From: Gordonia spumicola | Lineage (GTDB): Bacteria; Actinomycetota; Actinomycetes; Mycobacteriales; Mycobacteriaceae | Assembly (NCBI RefSeq): GCF_009932475.1 | Contig: NZ_BJOV01000005.1 | Span: 2,170,001 to 2,234,000, forward strand | Length of the DNA stretch: 64,000 nt | Reading direction: 5' to 3' | Shown: positions 1 through 10,101 of the stretch, one piece after another | How the letters are laid out: every line of letters begins with the position of its first letter | How positions within the stretch are numbered: the first letter of the stretch is position 1 | Position numbers and translations under genes: made by a program | The notes under the pieces: generated by a model | Databases searched by the model: none | What the model saw: only the letters and a program-made list of their open reading frames with translations | Told to the model about the DNA's origin: nothing

Positions 1-3000
1 GGGATGGTCCCCGGAAGACTCGCCGGAAGGCAGAGAAAGCGAAGTGCTCCCCGCGCAGGCGGGGATGGTCCCGACGATCCGGTTCGTACCGGAGCCACCA
101 TCAAGTGCTCCCCGCGCAGGCGGGGATGGTCCCTTCGGGATGAGGTCTGATGTCCGGGCCGACGTGTGCTCCCCGCGCAGGCGGGGATGGTCCGGTGGGC
201 TCGAAATTGGTGAGCCCGTTGACGAAGTGCTCCCCGCGCAGGCGGGGATGGTCCCGCGTGGAAGACGCTGAACCTCTACCCCGGTGCGTGCTCCCCGCGC
301 AGGCGGGGATGGTCCCGCGCTCGAATCATTGGCGCTTGGATCGCTATGGTGCTCCCCGCGCAGGCGGGGATGGTCCCTTGACGGCCCGGAGGAAGCTAAG
401 TGCGCTCGCGTGCTCCCCGCGCAGGCGGGGATGGTCCCGGCCGCACCGTCACCGAAGTCCACTCCGACGAGTGCTCCCCGCGCAGGCGGGGATGGTCCTC
501 CTTGCCTGGAAAGTCCGGCACGATCTGGCGGGTGCTCCCCGCGCAGGCGGGGATGGTCCCACGGCCTCGGCGCCCGAGTGCAACTGGATTCGGTGCTCCC
601 CGCGCAGGCGGGGATGGTCCCTCGGCCGCCCGCGAGCGGCCGGTCTTGCCGACGTGCTCCCCGCGCAGGCGGGGATGGTCCCTCGCCGAGCACCGCGCCG
701 CTGCCGAGACCCGCGTGCTCCCCGCGCAGGCGGGGATGGTCCCGCATCCGGGACCGCCGCCAGCAACTCCGAGAGGTGCTCCCCGCGCAGGCGGGGATGG
801 TCCCTCCCAATCAGACGGGACCTCGATGACCACCGAGTGCTCCCCGCGCAGGCGGGGATGGTCCCGGACCCCCCGCGCACGCGGGGGTTGGCATGCAGTG
901 CTCCCCGCGCAGGCGGGGATGGTCCCGTCATCAGGGAGGGGCAAGGGGCGGCGTAGGCGTGCTCCCCGCGCAGGCGGGGATGGTCCCAATCCGATCTCGA
1001 CGTGCTTCCGGCCGTCGGTGTGCTCCCCGCGCAGGCGGGGATGGTCCTGGATGCGGAGGGTGATCTCCTCGACGTCGAGGGTGCTCCCCGCGCAGGCGGG
1101 GATGGTCCCGGAGGCGAAGATCCTTGCGGTCACCGTCCCCGGTGCTCCCCGCGCAGGCGGGGATGGTCCCCGGTGGTCGTCGAGGTAGACGCGGACCTTG
1201 CCGTGCTCCCCGCGCAGGCGGGGATGGTCCGTCGACGAAGGGGTAGTCGTTGGCGACGTAGGCGTGCTCCCCGCGCAGGCGGGGATGGTCCGTATCAGGC
1301 TCAGGACCTTGTCGCGATCGGGCTGTGCTCCCCGCGCAGGCGGGGATGGTCCCGTGCTGGTCTAGCGTCCATCGCATCTGGATTGGTGCTCCCCGCGCAG
1401 GCGGGGATGGTCCCACGCCGCCGATGATCGAACCGACCTGCACGAGGTGCTCCCCGCGCAGGCGGGGATGGTCCCATCGCGCCGGGGACGCTCCCGCACG
1501 ATGCGTCGTGCTCCCCGCGCAGGCGGGGATGGTCCGCTGATGGGCGTGTCGATGGGGTCCCGCGGATTGTGCTCCCCGCGCAGGCGGGGATGGTCCCGAC
1601 ATACCGATCGAACCCCATACCGGCGTGATGTGCTCCCCGCGCAGGCGGGGATGGTCCCATCTGGAAGAACATCTACTGGATGCAGCAACGGGTGCTCCCC
1701 GCGCAGGCGGGGATGGTCCGTAGCGGATCATCGGCGCATCCCGGCCGACCGGGTGCTCCCCGCGCAGGCGGGGATGGTCCGTTGGCGACACCCCGCGGCG
1801 CTGATCGGCATATGTGCTCCCCGCGCAGGCGGGGATGGTCCGGCCGCCGTCCCGGCACGGTTCTTCGCGCCCGCGTGCTCCCCGCGCAGGCGGGGATGGT
1901 CCGGTCCCGGATTCTGATCGTGCTCATGCCGCCCAAGTGCTCCCCGCGCAGGCGGGGATGGTCCCGCGGCGGTCGCGAGGATCGACGATCGGACCGCGTG
2001 CTCCCCGCGCAGGCGGGGATGGTCCGACGTCCTCCGTCGAGGAGAAGGTCGTCCCGTCGTGCTCCCCGCGCAGGCGGGGATGGTCCCTGTCGGGGCGGGT
2101 CGCGACACACTCCCTGCTCGTGCTCCCCGCGCAGGCGGGGATGGTCCTGCCGCGTCGTCGGGGTTGATGACGATCGTCCCGTGCTCCCCGCGCAGGCGGG
2201 GATGGTCCCTTCACACCGAGGGGGCCCGATGCGCGCACACCGTGCTCCCCGCGCAGGCGGGGATGGTCCCAGCACGAACGGCGCGATCGCGAGCATGAAC
2301 TCGTGCTCCCCGCGCAGGCGGGGATGGTCCCTTGCAGCCCGCGTGGTCCGACGTAACGGGCAAGTGCTCCCCGCGCAGGCGGGGATGGTCCGGCCGCCGT
2401 CACCAAGGCGACCACCGACCGCGAGTGCTCCCCGCGCAGGCGGGGATGGTCCCGCGCTACGTGCGCCGATCATCATCGCGCAGACGTGCTCCCCGCGCAG
2501 GCGGGGATGGTCCGAAGCGTCGCCGCATCACCTGGAAGCTCGCCGAGTGCTCCCCGCGCAGGCGGGGATGGTCCCTCGACGGGGTCGTGGCCGGAGCATC
2601 ACCAGGAGTGCTCCCCGCGCAGGCGGGGATGGTCCCTGGTCGATGACTGGGCCAAGGCACGCAACGGCGTGCTCCCCGCGCAGGCGGGGATGGTCCCTCG
2701 CGATGGCTACGCAGCCCGTGCTGCGTCAGGTGCTCCCCGCGCAGGCGGGGATGGTCCTCCGTACATGCGGTCAGACACCCTCTTCTTCGGGTGCTCCCCG
2801 CGCAGGCGGGGATGGTCCCATGGCACTCACTCTGGCCCAGGCCGCAGTCCTGTGCTCCCCGCGCAGGCGGGGATGGTCCCGAATCCGTCCGTCATGTGAC
2901 GACGCGAGTAGACTGCTCCCCGCGCAGGCGGGGATGGTCCCGGTGACTACGTCCAGCGCGTGACCGCCACTGGGTGCTCCCCGCGCAGGCGGGGATGGTC

Positions 3001-3430
3001 CCTGGTTCTCGATCAGTTCCTTCAGCTTCGTCGGGTGCTCCCCGCGCAGGCGGGGATGGTCCCGGCGTCGCGCACGGCCTGGCCGGACTGCTCGCGTGCT
3101 CCCCGCGCAGGCGGGGATGGTCCCGGGCCGAGGGAATCCGCGTCACGATGCGTTCGGGTGCTCCCCACGCAGGCGGGGACGGGTCCCTCGATCCGGGTAC
3201 GCATCGCCGGACGTTCCTGGTGCTCCCCGCGCAGGCGGGGATGGTCCCTTCGCGACATCGTTGCCCGCGGCCTCCGCGAAGTGCTCCCCGCGCAGGCGGG
3301 GCTGGTCCTGTCTCGCAACATCCGGCGGTCGTCGTCGGTGAGTGCTCCCCGCGCACGCGGGGATGGTCCCGGCGGCTACTACTATTCGGCGCTTAGCCTC
3401 AAGTGCTCCCCGCGCACGCGGGATGGTCCG
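1..3430 (+). CRISPR. Type I-E CRISPR array 1 (left end outside window)
   Basis: The array has 56 full repeats of 28-29 bp, with first bases at 44, 105, 166 and so on to 3403, plus a partial repeat at 1-11. The step is 61-62 bp, so spacers are 32-34 nt. The repeat begins GTGCTCCCCGCGC, has loop AGG, closes with CGGGGATGGTCCC, and folds as CCCCGC/GCGGGG, the type I-E form. The orientation matches that of E. coli type I-E repeats, so transcription is probably on the plus strand with the leader left of base 1. Repeats are nearly invariant until about 2900, then decay: 2913 (first base), 3158, 3281, 3342 (loop ACG) and 3403 (a G lost). That marks the old, leader-distal end. Open frames running through it are artefacts of the 61-bp period. 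Confidence 0.98.
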
Positions 3431-3772
3431 TCGGCACCGACGACGAAGCGCATCCGGCGGTCACATTGAGCGGCGGCCGAACAGACCTTTGATGGTTCGA
3501 CTCCCCCGCCGACATCTAAGCCAGCCTGCATCGCCGCGCGGACATCGAGATCGTGAAGCTGGCTAAATCATCCGCCGTGCGATCATGGAGCGCATCGATA
3601 GACACTCCGCGTAGGTCGTCACAGTCCCATCGATTCAGAAGGATTCGTCCGGCCACGCAAGTTAGCCTCATTCCTGGGTCCAAACGACCTATAGCAGATC
3701 CCCGCTGGGATGGCCCCTAGGTGTTTCGACTGCCGACACCCAGGGCTTCGTGATCCCCTCATCTACAGGGGC

Positions 3773-3802
3773 GCGACCGGGCTGCATGAGCGGCCCGGTC
3801 GC
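3773..3802. terminator. Perfect 10-bp stem-loop before cas operon
   Basis: GCGACCGGGC at 3773-3782 and its exact reverse complement at 3793-3802 enclose a 10-nt loop. No U-tract follows on either strand, so it is not a classical intrinsic terminator. Its place between the trailer of array 1 and the cas3 promoter region fits a block to read-through of pre-crRNA transcription, or an RNA structure in the cas leader transcript. The hairpin is seen; its role is inferred. Confidence 0.45.
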
Positions 3803-3851
3803 ACACACCAGGGCATCTCTTCGCCTATGAATTAGGTATTTCACCTGCAAT

Positions 3852-3871
3852 TTTCATCCGAACGGACGAAA
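3852..3871. promoter_or_regulatory. Operator-like dyad upstream of cas3
   Basis: The 20-bp sequence TTTCATCCGAACGGACGAAA is palindromic at nine of ten base pairs apart from its centre (TTTC/GAAA outer arms, TCCG/CGGA inner arms, one mismatch). It ends 50 bp before the cas3 ATG, in the AT-richer part of the gap, where a promoter for the eight-gene operon would lie. A dimeric repressor or activator site is the natural reading. No regulator gene is adjacent. Confidence 0.4.
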
Positions 3872-3921
3872 TCCGGCCTACCTCCCGCCAACCGCCAAAT
3901 ACCTCCGTACGGTCCCTACTC

Positions 3922-6714
3922 ATGGACATGAAACCACCCACCCCCGACACCTCGCGCCAACCCGGCGCGATGTCGGCACGGGCCCGTGTCCTCTGGGCCA
4001 AGTCCGACTACGACGCACCAGAGAACTGGATGCCGCTCTACCAGCACATGGCCGACTCCGCGGCAGTCGCGTCGCAACTCTGGGACGAGTTCCTCCCGTC
4101 CGCGGTGAAGCTGATCGTCACGGAATCGATGGACGGCGACGACGCGCGAGCGAAGCGGCTCGCCGTCTTCCTGGCGAGTGGACACGACGCCGGCAAGGCG
4201 TCGCCGGCCTTCGCGTGCCAGGTCGATGGGCTCCGCAGCACGATCGCCGACTCTGGCCTCCCGTTCCATGTGTCGGTCGATAGGAACAGGTCAAAGCTCC
4301 CGCATTCGGCAGCAGGCAAACTGATTCAGGAACGATGGCTGGTCGAGACCCGCGGATTCCACCCCACGCGCGCCGACATGTACGCCGCGATCGCTCTCGG
4401 CCACCACGGTTCGTTCACGCCTCCGGCACCTGTGTATGCGGACGGCAGTGCCGAACTCCTCGGCAGCGGCACGCTCTGGGAAGCCACCCAGAACGAGCTG
4501 ATGGAGTACGTGGCAACACTAGCCGGACTCACTGATGACGATTTCGACGAGTTGCGGTCACTTCGATTGACGCAACCCGCGGCGATCGTCATCGTCGGCC
4601 TGACCGTCATGGCGGATTGGATCGCCTCAAACACGTACTACTTCCCGCTCACCACCGCACCGCGCGACGTCGGCGCCGCCGCTGAGGCTATGAACCGCCT
4701 CCGACTACCCGCGCCATGGCGGACCGAGGACCTCGCCGATGCCGAGATCTTCGCCGACCATCTCCGACTTGACGCGCCGCGACCGCTCCAGACCACGCTC
4801 GTCGCGCTCGCACGCACTCTCGAATCCCCCGAACTCCTGATTCTCGAAGCCCCCACGGGCGACGGAAAGACCAAGGCCGCGTTGGGCGCCAGCGAGATCC
4901 TGGCCGCCCGCTTCGGCCTCGGCGGAGTCATGTTCGCGCTCCCGACCCAGGCCACCTCCGACGGCATCCTCGGACCGGTCCTCGACTGGTTGGACGCGGC
5001 CAACGGCTCGGGCACCACGTCGTTGGTGCTCGCTCACGGAAAGGCCGAGTTCAACGACGAGTATCAGGACATCGTGGAGATGTCCCGCGTCTACGACAAC
5101 AACGACGCCGACGGCCAGGTGATCGCGCACTCCTTCCTGACCGGACGCGCGAAGCTCACCACGATGTCCGACTTCGTCGTCGGGACCATCGACCAATTGT
5201 TGCTCGGCGCACTGCGGTCCAAGCACGTCGCACTCCGCCACCTCGGACTCGCGGGCAAGGTAGTGATCATCGACGAGTGTCACGCTGCCGACGCCTACAT
5301 GCGGGTCTACCTGTGCCGGATGCTGACGTGGCTCGCCGCGTACGGTGTGCCCGTGATCGCGATGTCGGCGACGCTCACGCCCAGCATCCGCGCCGAACTC
5401 CTCACCGCATACAACGACGGCCTCGGTCGATACGACGACCTCGCCGCGGACGAGGTCATCGTCTACCCCCGCATCACCAGGACCAGCGACAACGGATCCG
5501 AGATCATCGCCGTCCCGGCATCGTCACGCACAGCGGTCCTGACGATCGGCGAACTGCCCGGAGAAGCCGACACCGTCGCATCGGCGGCGGCCGAAGCCGC
5601 GTCGACCGGCGCCAACGTGGCAGTCGTCTGCAACGCGGTCAACAGGGCCCAGAGCGTGTACCGCGCGGTGCGATCCCTGGTCCCCGACGGCGTCGACGTG
5701 GTCTTGCTGCACTCCCGATTCCTCGCACCCGACCGCGCCGCACGTGAACAACGACTGCGGGAAAGGCTCGGACCGGACACCGTGCGCGACCCAGCGACAC
5801 GTCCGGTTCTCGTCGTCGCGACGCAAGTGATCGAGCAGTCGCTCGACATCGACTTCGACGTCATGTTCTCCGACATCGCCCCGATCGATCTGCTGTTGCA
5901 ACGCGCCGGTCGCCTTCATCGGCACGACTGGAAGCACGGCGATCGACCCGCCCAACACCAGACGGCGACGCTCACCCTGACAGGCTTCACGCGAGAGGAC
6001 GTCGGTCCGCCCGTCCTGGACAGCGGATGCACGGCCGTGTACGGCACCGCGTCGCTCCTTCGTGCCATCGCCACGATCGACGAACACTTCCAGACGAGCG
6101 ACGTGATCACCAGCCCCGACGATGTAGCAGTCCTGGTGACTCGGGCGTACGAGACGATCACCGCCCCGTCGGGCTGGGAGGACGCGTGGGCGACGGCGAC
6201 CACGGCCGACGAGGAAGCCCGAGTAAAGCAACAAAACAAGGCCGAAGACTTTCTCCTCGATCCACCGACCAGCAAGTCGCTCACCGGCTGGTCCGAGCGA
6301 CAAGCCGCGGACCCGACGACGAGCGAGCGCGGCGCCGCCCAAGTCCGCGACACCGAAGACACCATCGAAGTGGTCGTCGTCCAACGCGTGGGCCGCACCG
6401 TGGTGATCCCGACCTGGGCCGCGGACTCGCCCGGCGCGCAGGTGGAGAACAGCACCGTGGTCGACGACGACGTGGCCCGCGCCGCCGCGATGAACACGCT
6501 GCGCCTGCCCGGCTTCCTCGGTCGCCAGGGAATCGGCGACCGCCTGATCGACGAACTCGAACAGAACGGCGTCGACTGCTGGCAGAACTCCCGTTGGTTG
6601 CGCGGAGCACTTCCCCTCGTGCTCGACACGAACGGCGACGCCGAGCACGTCGACTTCTTGTTTCACTACGACACCGAGCTCGGCCTCGTCCTCACCCCAC
6701 TGGAGAAGTCATGA
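3922..6714 (+). CDS. cas3: CRISPR-associated helicase/nuclease Cas3
   Basis: 930 aa. Cas3 is recruited by target-bound Cascade, unwinds DNA 3'-5' and degrades it. The N-terminal HD nuclease domain shows an early His (residue 42), the HD pair at 88-89 (in SGHDAGKA) and a HH pair near 160. The SF2 helicase part follows: Walker A EAPTGDGKT at about 309-317, a motif II that reads DECH at about 451-454, SAT near 480, IEQSLDIDFD, and QRAGRLHRH near 660. The length is normal for a fused HD-helicase Cas3. The start at 3922 lacks a clear ribosome binding site; Met3 or Met17 are alternatives. It is first in the cas operon, and its stop overlaps the cse1 start (ATGA). Confidence 0.97.
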   Translation: MDMKPPTPDTSRQPGAMSARARVLWAKSDYDAPENWMPLYQHMADSAAVASQLWDEFLPSAVKLIVTESMDGDDARAKRLAVFLASGHDAGKASPAFACQVDGLRSTIADSGLPFHVSVDRNRSKLPHSAAGKLIQERWLVETRGFHPTRADMYAAIALGHHGSFTPPAPVYADGSAELLGSGTLWEATQNELMEYVATLAGLTDDDFDELRSLRLTQPAAIVIVGLTVMADWIASNTYYFPLTTAPRDVGAAAEAMNRLRLPAPWRTEDLADAEIFADHLRLDAPRPLQTTLVALARTLESPELLILEAPTGDGKTKAALGASEILAARFGLGGVMFALPTQATSDGILGPVLDWLDAANGSGTTSLVLAHGKAEFNDEYQDIVEMSRVYDNNDADGQVIAHSFLTGRAKLTTMSDFVVGTIDQLLLGALRSKHVALRHLGLAGKVVIIDECHAADAYMRVYLCRMLTWLAAYGVPVIAMSATLTPSIRAELLTAYNDGLGRYDDLAADEVIVYPRITRTSDNGSEIIAVPASSRTAVLTIGELPGEADTVASAAAEAASTGANVAVVCNAVNRAQSVYRAVRSLVPDGVDVVLLHSRFLAPDRAAREQRLRERLGPDTVRDPATRPVLVVATQVIEQSLDIDFDVMFSDIAPIDLLLQRAGRLHRHDWKHGDRPAQHQTATLTLTGFTREDVGPPVLDSGCTAVYGTASLLRAIATIDEHFQTSDVITSPDDVAVLVTRAYETITAPSGWEDAWATATTADEEARVKQQNKAEDFLLDPPTSKSLTGWSERQAADPTTSERGAAQVRDTEDTIEVVVVQRVGRTVVIPTWAADSPGAQVENSTVVDDDVARAAAMNTLRLPGFLGRQGIGDRLIDELEQNGVDCWQNSRWLRGALPLVLDTNGDAEHVDFLFHYDTELGLVLTPLEKS

Positions 6715-8300
6715 ACGCACCGGCCTTCAACCTCGTCGAGGACCCGTGGATCCGGGTTCGACTGCTCGACGGGACGTCGACCGACGTGTCGCTGCGCGAA
6801 CTGTTCCATCGCTCATCCGAGATCCGTCGTATCGCGGGCGAACTCCCCACTCAGGATTTCGCGGTCCTCCGGATCGCGCTCGCCGTCATGTACCGATCGC
6901 TCGACTCCGACGACGACCTCGCCGCGATCTGGGATTCCGGGACGCTGCCCCTCGACCGCATCGACGCCTACCTCGAGAAATGGCACGACCGCTTCGATCT
7001 GTTCCACCCCGTCCACCCGTTCATGCAAGTGGCGGGGCTGGAGAGCACGTCGGGCGAAACGAAGCCGTTGGGCATCCTCATCCCCGACAGCCCCGGCCCC
7101 GACAGCCTCTTCACGATGCGGCGCGACGTCACCGACCTGTCGTACGCAGAGGCCGCGCGATGGTTGGTGCACTGCCAGGCGTACGACTTCGACGGCATCA
7201 AGTCGGGCGCCGTCGACGATCCGCGCACCAAGGGCGGTAAAGGCTACCCCGTCGGCGTCGGCTGGGCGGGCTGGCTCGGCGGGCTGTACCTCGACGGCGA
7301 CGATCTTCGACAGACGCTTCTGCACAATTGGGTGCCGTCGAACGACGCCGGACTCCGCGGCCGCGACAAGGCCTTGTGGGAACTCGACCCGCTGACACCG
7401 GAGCCTCGGTCGTCGACGGCCGACCCGGTCGGTCCCGCAGGTCTGTTCACATGGCCGATCAGGCACATTCGACTGTTCGCGGCCGACGGACACGTCCAAC
7501 GAGTCCTCGTCTGTGTCGGGGACCCGGTCGCCAAGGCGTCCCAGTTCAAGGTGGAGCCGATGACGTCATGGCGATACAGCGAGCCGCAGACGAAGAAGGA
7601 GAAGTCGGCGAATCCCCTCCACATGCCCCGCGCGCACGACTTCTCACGCGCCATGTGGCGCGGGCTCGCTTCTCTCCTACCCGACCCCGCACCGAAGCAT
7701 GATCCGAAAGGGGTGCGTCTCGCGCACCCGTCGAGGATCGTCGAACTACTCGCTGTACGAGTCAGCAGACACGAGGTTCCGAACCGACTCATCGGGGTCG
7801 TGTCCGTCGGCGTCGAGTACGGCCCGCAGATGTCGACATACTCCGAGATCTTCACCGACAGCCTGCGGCTCCATCCGGCCGCCGCGGTCGCCACCGGATC
7901 GGCGCGGACCTGCATCATCGACGCGGTGAAACGAGCCGACGACGCCGTGACCGCGCTGTCGCGTCTCGCCGGGGACCTCGCCATCGCGGACGGCGGAGAC
8001 CGTGCGGCGGCGGCTGACGAGGCCCGGCGGTCGGCGTACACCGCACTCGACCATGAGTTCCGGAGGTGGGTCGTGCTCGTCGACGGCGAACGAGACACCG
8101 ATGCGCTATCCCGTGCGTGGTTCGGAATGGCCCGCGATGCGATCGCCTCCGTCGCCGATCAACTCCTCGACTCCGCGACACCCCGCTCCCGGGCTGTCCG
8201 GATCGTCGACGGACGAACCGTGTCCGCGGGTTCGGCGGCCAATTGGTTCCGATACAACCTGCTCCAACATCTGCCTGACGACCGGAAGGACGTTTCCTGA
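6711..8300 (+). CDS. cse1: Cascade large subunit Cse1 (CasA, Cas8e)
   Basis: 529 aa. The large subunit of the type I-E effector recognises the PAM and recruits Cas3. The N-terminus contains FNLVEDPWIRVRLLDG, the hallmark of the Cse1 family, and length and order in the locus fit. The reading frame stays open far upstream into cas3, but the ATG at 6711 overlapping the cas3 stop by 4 bp is the sensible start. Its stop overlaps the cse2 start by one base (TGATG), so translation is probably coupled. Confidence 0.95.
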   Translation: MNAPAFNLVEDPWIRVRLLDGTSTDVSLRELFHRSSEIRRIAGELPTQDFAVLRIALAVMYRSLDSDDDLAAIWDSGTLPLDRIDAYLEKWHDRFDLFHPVHPFMQVAGLESTSGETKPLGILIPDSPGPDSLFTMRRDVTDLSYAEAARWLVHCQAYDFDGIKSGAVDDPRTKGGKGYPVGVGWAGWLGGLYLDGDDLRQTLLHNWVPSNDAGLRGRDKALWELDPLTPEPRSSTADPVGPAGLFTWPIRHIRLFAADGHVQRVLVCVGDPVAKASQFKVEPMTSWRYSEPQTKKEKSANPLHMPRAHDFSRAMWRGLASLLPDPAPKHDPKGVRLAHPSRIVELLAVRVSRHEVPNRLIGVVSVGVEYGPQMSTYSEIFTDSLRLHPAAAVATGSARTCIIDAVKRADDAVTALSRLAGDLAIADGGDRAAAADEARRSAYTALDHEFRRWVVLVDGERDTDALSRAWFGMARDAIASVADQLLDSATPRSRAVRIVDGRTVSAGSAANWFRYNLLQHLPDDRKDVS

Positions 8301-8947
8301 TGACGACCGAAGAGAAGACCGCCGCGGTGCCGCGCACCCGCCGCGGCATCGACGCCTACGTCGCCCGACGTGCGAACGAACTGCACGCCGGAGCGCAGAA
8401 GAACAGCGGCGCCGCGGTGGCAGCGTTCGCGAAGCTCCGGCGCGCGGCGTCGTCGGAGATCGGCGAGGACGCGGCCGCCTGGCAGACCGCGTTCCTCGGT
8501 TTCGCGACGACCGACGCCGACTACCCGTTCCCCACGTACGACGAGCAGGCCGTCTACACCGCGCTCACCCTGTACGCCTTCCACCAGCAGTCGAAGACGC
8601 AGGCGATGCACACGGACGGACCGTCCCTCGGCGCGGCATTGAATCGTCTCGCCTACGCCGCCGGATCGGACGCACCGAGCGAACCCGTGGTCCGACGCTT
8701 CAACGCACTGGTCACCGCCGACACCGTCGACGAGGTCCATTGGCATCTGCGCAGCCTGATCGGGCAACTCCGGTCGCACGGGATCGCCCTCGACTACGGG
8801 ATGCTCGCCGACGATCTCGCACGACTCGCCGGGCGCGACCGCACGGGCGCGGGCGAGTCGCGGCGAGCGGTTCAACTCAGGTGGTCCCGCGACTTCAGCA
8901 GGTCCCCGAGACCGTCTGACGACTCCCCTGCCGAGTCCACCGAGTAG
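8300..8947 (+). CDS. cse2: Cascade small subunit Cse2 (CasB)
   Basis: 215 aa, mostly alpha-helical, rich in Arg and Ala. In type I-E a Cse2 dimer lies along the Cas7 backbone and stabilises the R-loop. Recognisable parts are the region around residue 60 with WQTAFL, the segment FHQQSKTQAMHTDG, and RRFNALVTAD in the second half. It sits in the invariant slot between cse1 and cas7. The C-terminal tail after about residue 195 is Ser/Pro-rich and probably disordered. A 41-bp gap with a fresh ribosome binding site separates it from cas7. Confidence 0.93.
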   Translation: MTTEEKTAAVPRTRRGIDAYVARRANELHAGAQKNSGAAVAAFAKLRRAASSEIGEDAAAWQTAFLGFATTDADYPFPTYDEQAVYTALTLYAFHQQSKTQAMHTDGPSLGAALNRLAYAAGSDAPSEPVVRRFNALVTADTVDEVHWHLRSLIGQLRSHGIALDYGMLADDLARLAGRDRTGAGESRRAVQLRWSRDFSRSPRPSDDSPAESTE

Positions 8948-8988
8948 CCCCTCTCCCGACCCGTTCACCGACAACAGGAGCCCTTCTC

Positions 8989-10101
8989 ATGTCACTCTTC
9001 ATCGACTTTCACGCGATTCATCCCGTCCCCCCGGCCAACATCAACCGAGACGAGGACGGCAGCCCCAAGACGACGGTCTTCGGCGGCAGCCGACGTGCCC
9101 GTGTCTCGAGTCAGGCGTGGAAACGCGCCATGCGTCACGACTTCGCCGCGCACCTCGACGATGCGGATCTCGGTGTCCGCACGCTCAAGATGGTGGAGGT
9201 GATCGCCGACCGGGTGCAGCTGGCCGATTCATCGGTGAGTGACGAAACGGCGCAGGCGCGGGCGATCGAAGCGCTGACCGCCGCCGGGATCAAGGTCGAG
9301 AAGGTCAAGCCGCGCAAGGGCGCCGAGGACCAGACCGAGCATTTCAAGACCGGCGCATTGTTGTTCCTCAGCAACCCGCAGATCGACGCCCTCGCCGCAC
9401 TTGCAGCGGCTCCAACGGAGTCGATCGACAAGAAGGATGCGAAAGCCGTCCTCAAACGGGGCAACTCGATCGACCTCGCGCTGTTCGGCCGGATGATCGC
9501 CGACGCGCCCGACATCAACGTCGACGCGGCCGCGCAGGTCGCCCACGCGATCGGGACACACGCGGTGGTCCCCGAGTTCGACTACTTCACCGCGGTCGAC
9601 GATCGACAGTCCGACGACAATGCCGGCGCCGGCATGATCGGCACCGTCGAATTCAACACGGCGACCTTGTACCGGTACGCCACCGTCAACGTCACGGCGC
9701 TCGGTGAGACGCTCGGATCGACCGAAGCCGCGGCTCGCGGTGTGGAGGCGTTCACGCGTTCGTTCGTCACCTCGATGCCCACCGGCAAGCGGAACACGTT
9801 CGCCAACAACACGCTCCCGTCGTTCGTGCTCGCCACGGTTCGTACCGATCAGCCGATCAGCTTCGCGGCCGCGTTCGAGAAGCCTGTCGATGCGAACGAT
9901 CGCGCGGGCCTGAGCGGCGCGTCGATCGCTGCGCTGATGCGGGAGGCCGACGCGCTCTACACGGCCTACGACGCGGCTCCGGCGGCAGCGTACGTCGTGT
10001 CGACGCGCAAGGTCGACGATGCACCTGCCGGGATCTCGATCACCGACCTCATCTCGAAGCTCGGCGGCGAGGTCCGCGATCGCCTCGGGGACGACAAGTG
10101 A
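8989..10101 (+). CDS. cas7: Cascade backbone subunit Cas7e (CasC, Cse4)
   Basis: 370 aa. Six copies of this RAMP-type protein polymerise along the crRNA spacer. The N-terminus FIDFHAIHPVPPANINRDED followed by SRRARVSSQAWKRAMR is characteristic of Cas7e (family Cse4/CasC). A good ribosome binding site (AGGAG, 8977-8981) precedes the ATG. It is the only gene in the operon preceded by more than a few bases of spacer, which suits the need for more copies of this subunit. The stop overlaps the GTG of cas5 (GTGA). Confidence 0.96.
   Translation: MSLFIDFHAIHPVPPANINRDEDGSPKTTVFGGSRRARVSSQAWKRAMRHDFAAHLDDADLGVRTLKMVEVIADRVQLADSSVSDETAQARAIEALTAAGIKVEKVKPRKGAEDQTEHFKTGALLFLSNPQIDALAALAAAPTESIDKKDAKAVLKRGNSIDLALFGRMIADAPDINVDAAAQVAHAIGTHAVVPEFDYFTAVDDRQSDDNAGAGMIGTVEFNTATLYRYATVNVTALGETLGSTEAAARGVEAFTRSFVTSMPTGKRNTFANNTLPSFVLATVRTDQPISFAAAFEKPVDANDRAGLSGASIAALMREADALYTAYDAAPAAAYVVSTRKVDDAPAGISITDLISKLGGEVRDRLGDDK

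Larger units (their letters stand above)
3431..3921. other. Gap between array 1 trailer and cas3
   Basis: This 491-bp stretch has no convincing gene. It begins with what looks like a last spacer-length segment after the degenerate repeat at 3403. Around 3697-3717 is a stretch resembling a collapsed repeat (ATCCCCGC followed by TGGGATGGCCCC). It also holds the stem-loop at 3773-3802 and the dyad at 3852-3871. The last 100 bp are locally AT-richer than the genes around, which fits a promoter for the cas operon, though I cannot name a -35/-10 pair with confidence. Confidence 0.6.

Noticed and set aside
3494-3510. GGTTCGACTCC resembling a tRNA T-arm, possibly a tRNA or att-site remnant
   Set aside because: The T-stem does not pair and no other tRNA arms or direct repeats are present.
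44-3566. Many long open frames through array 1 on both strands
   Set aside because: They arise because the repeat lacks stops and the period is 61-62 bp; the translations are repeat-coded peptides with no protein-like features.
3431-3921. Leader of array 1 in the gap before cas3
   Set aside because: The adjacent repeats are the degenerate ones and the repeat orientation puts the leader at the opposite end, outside the window.
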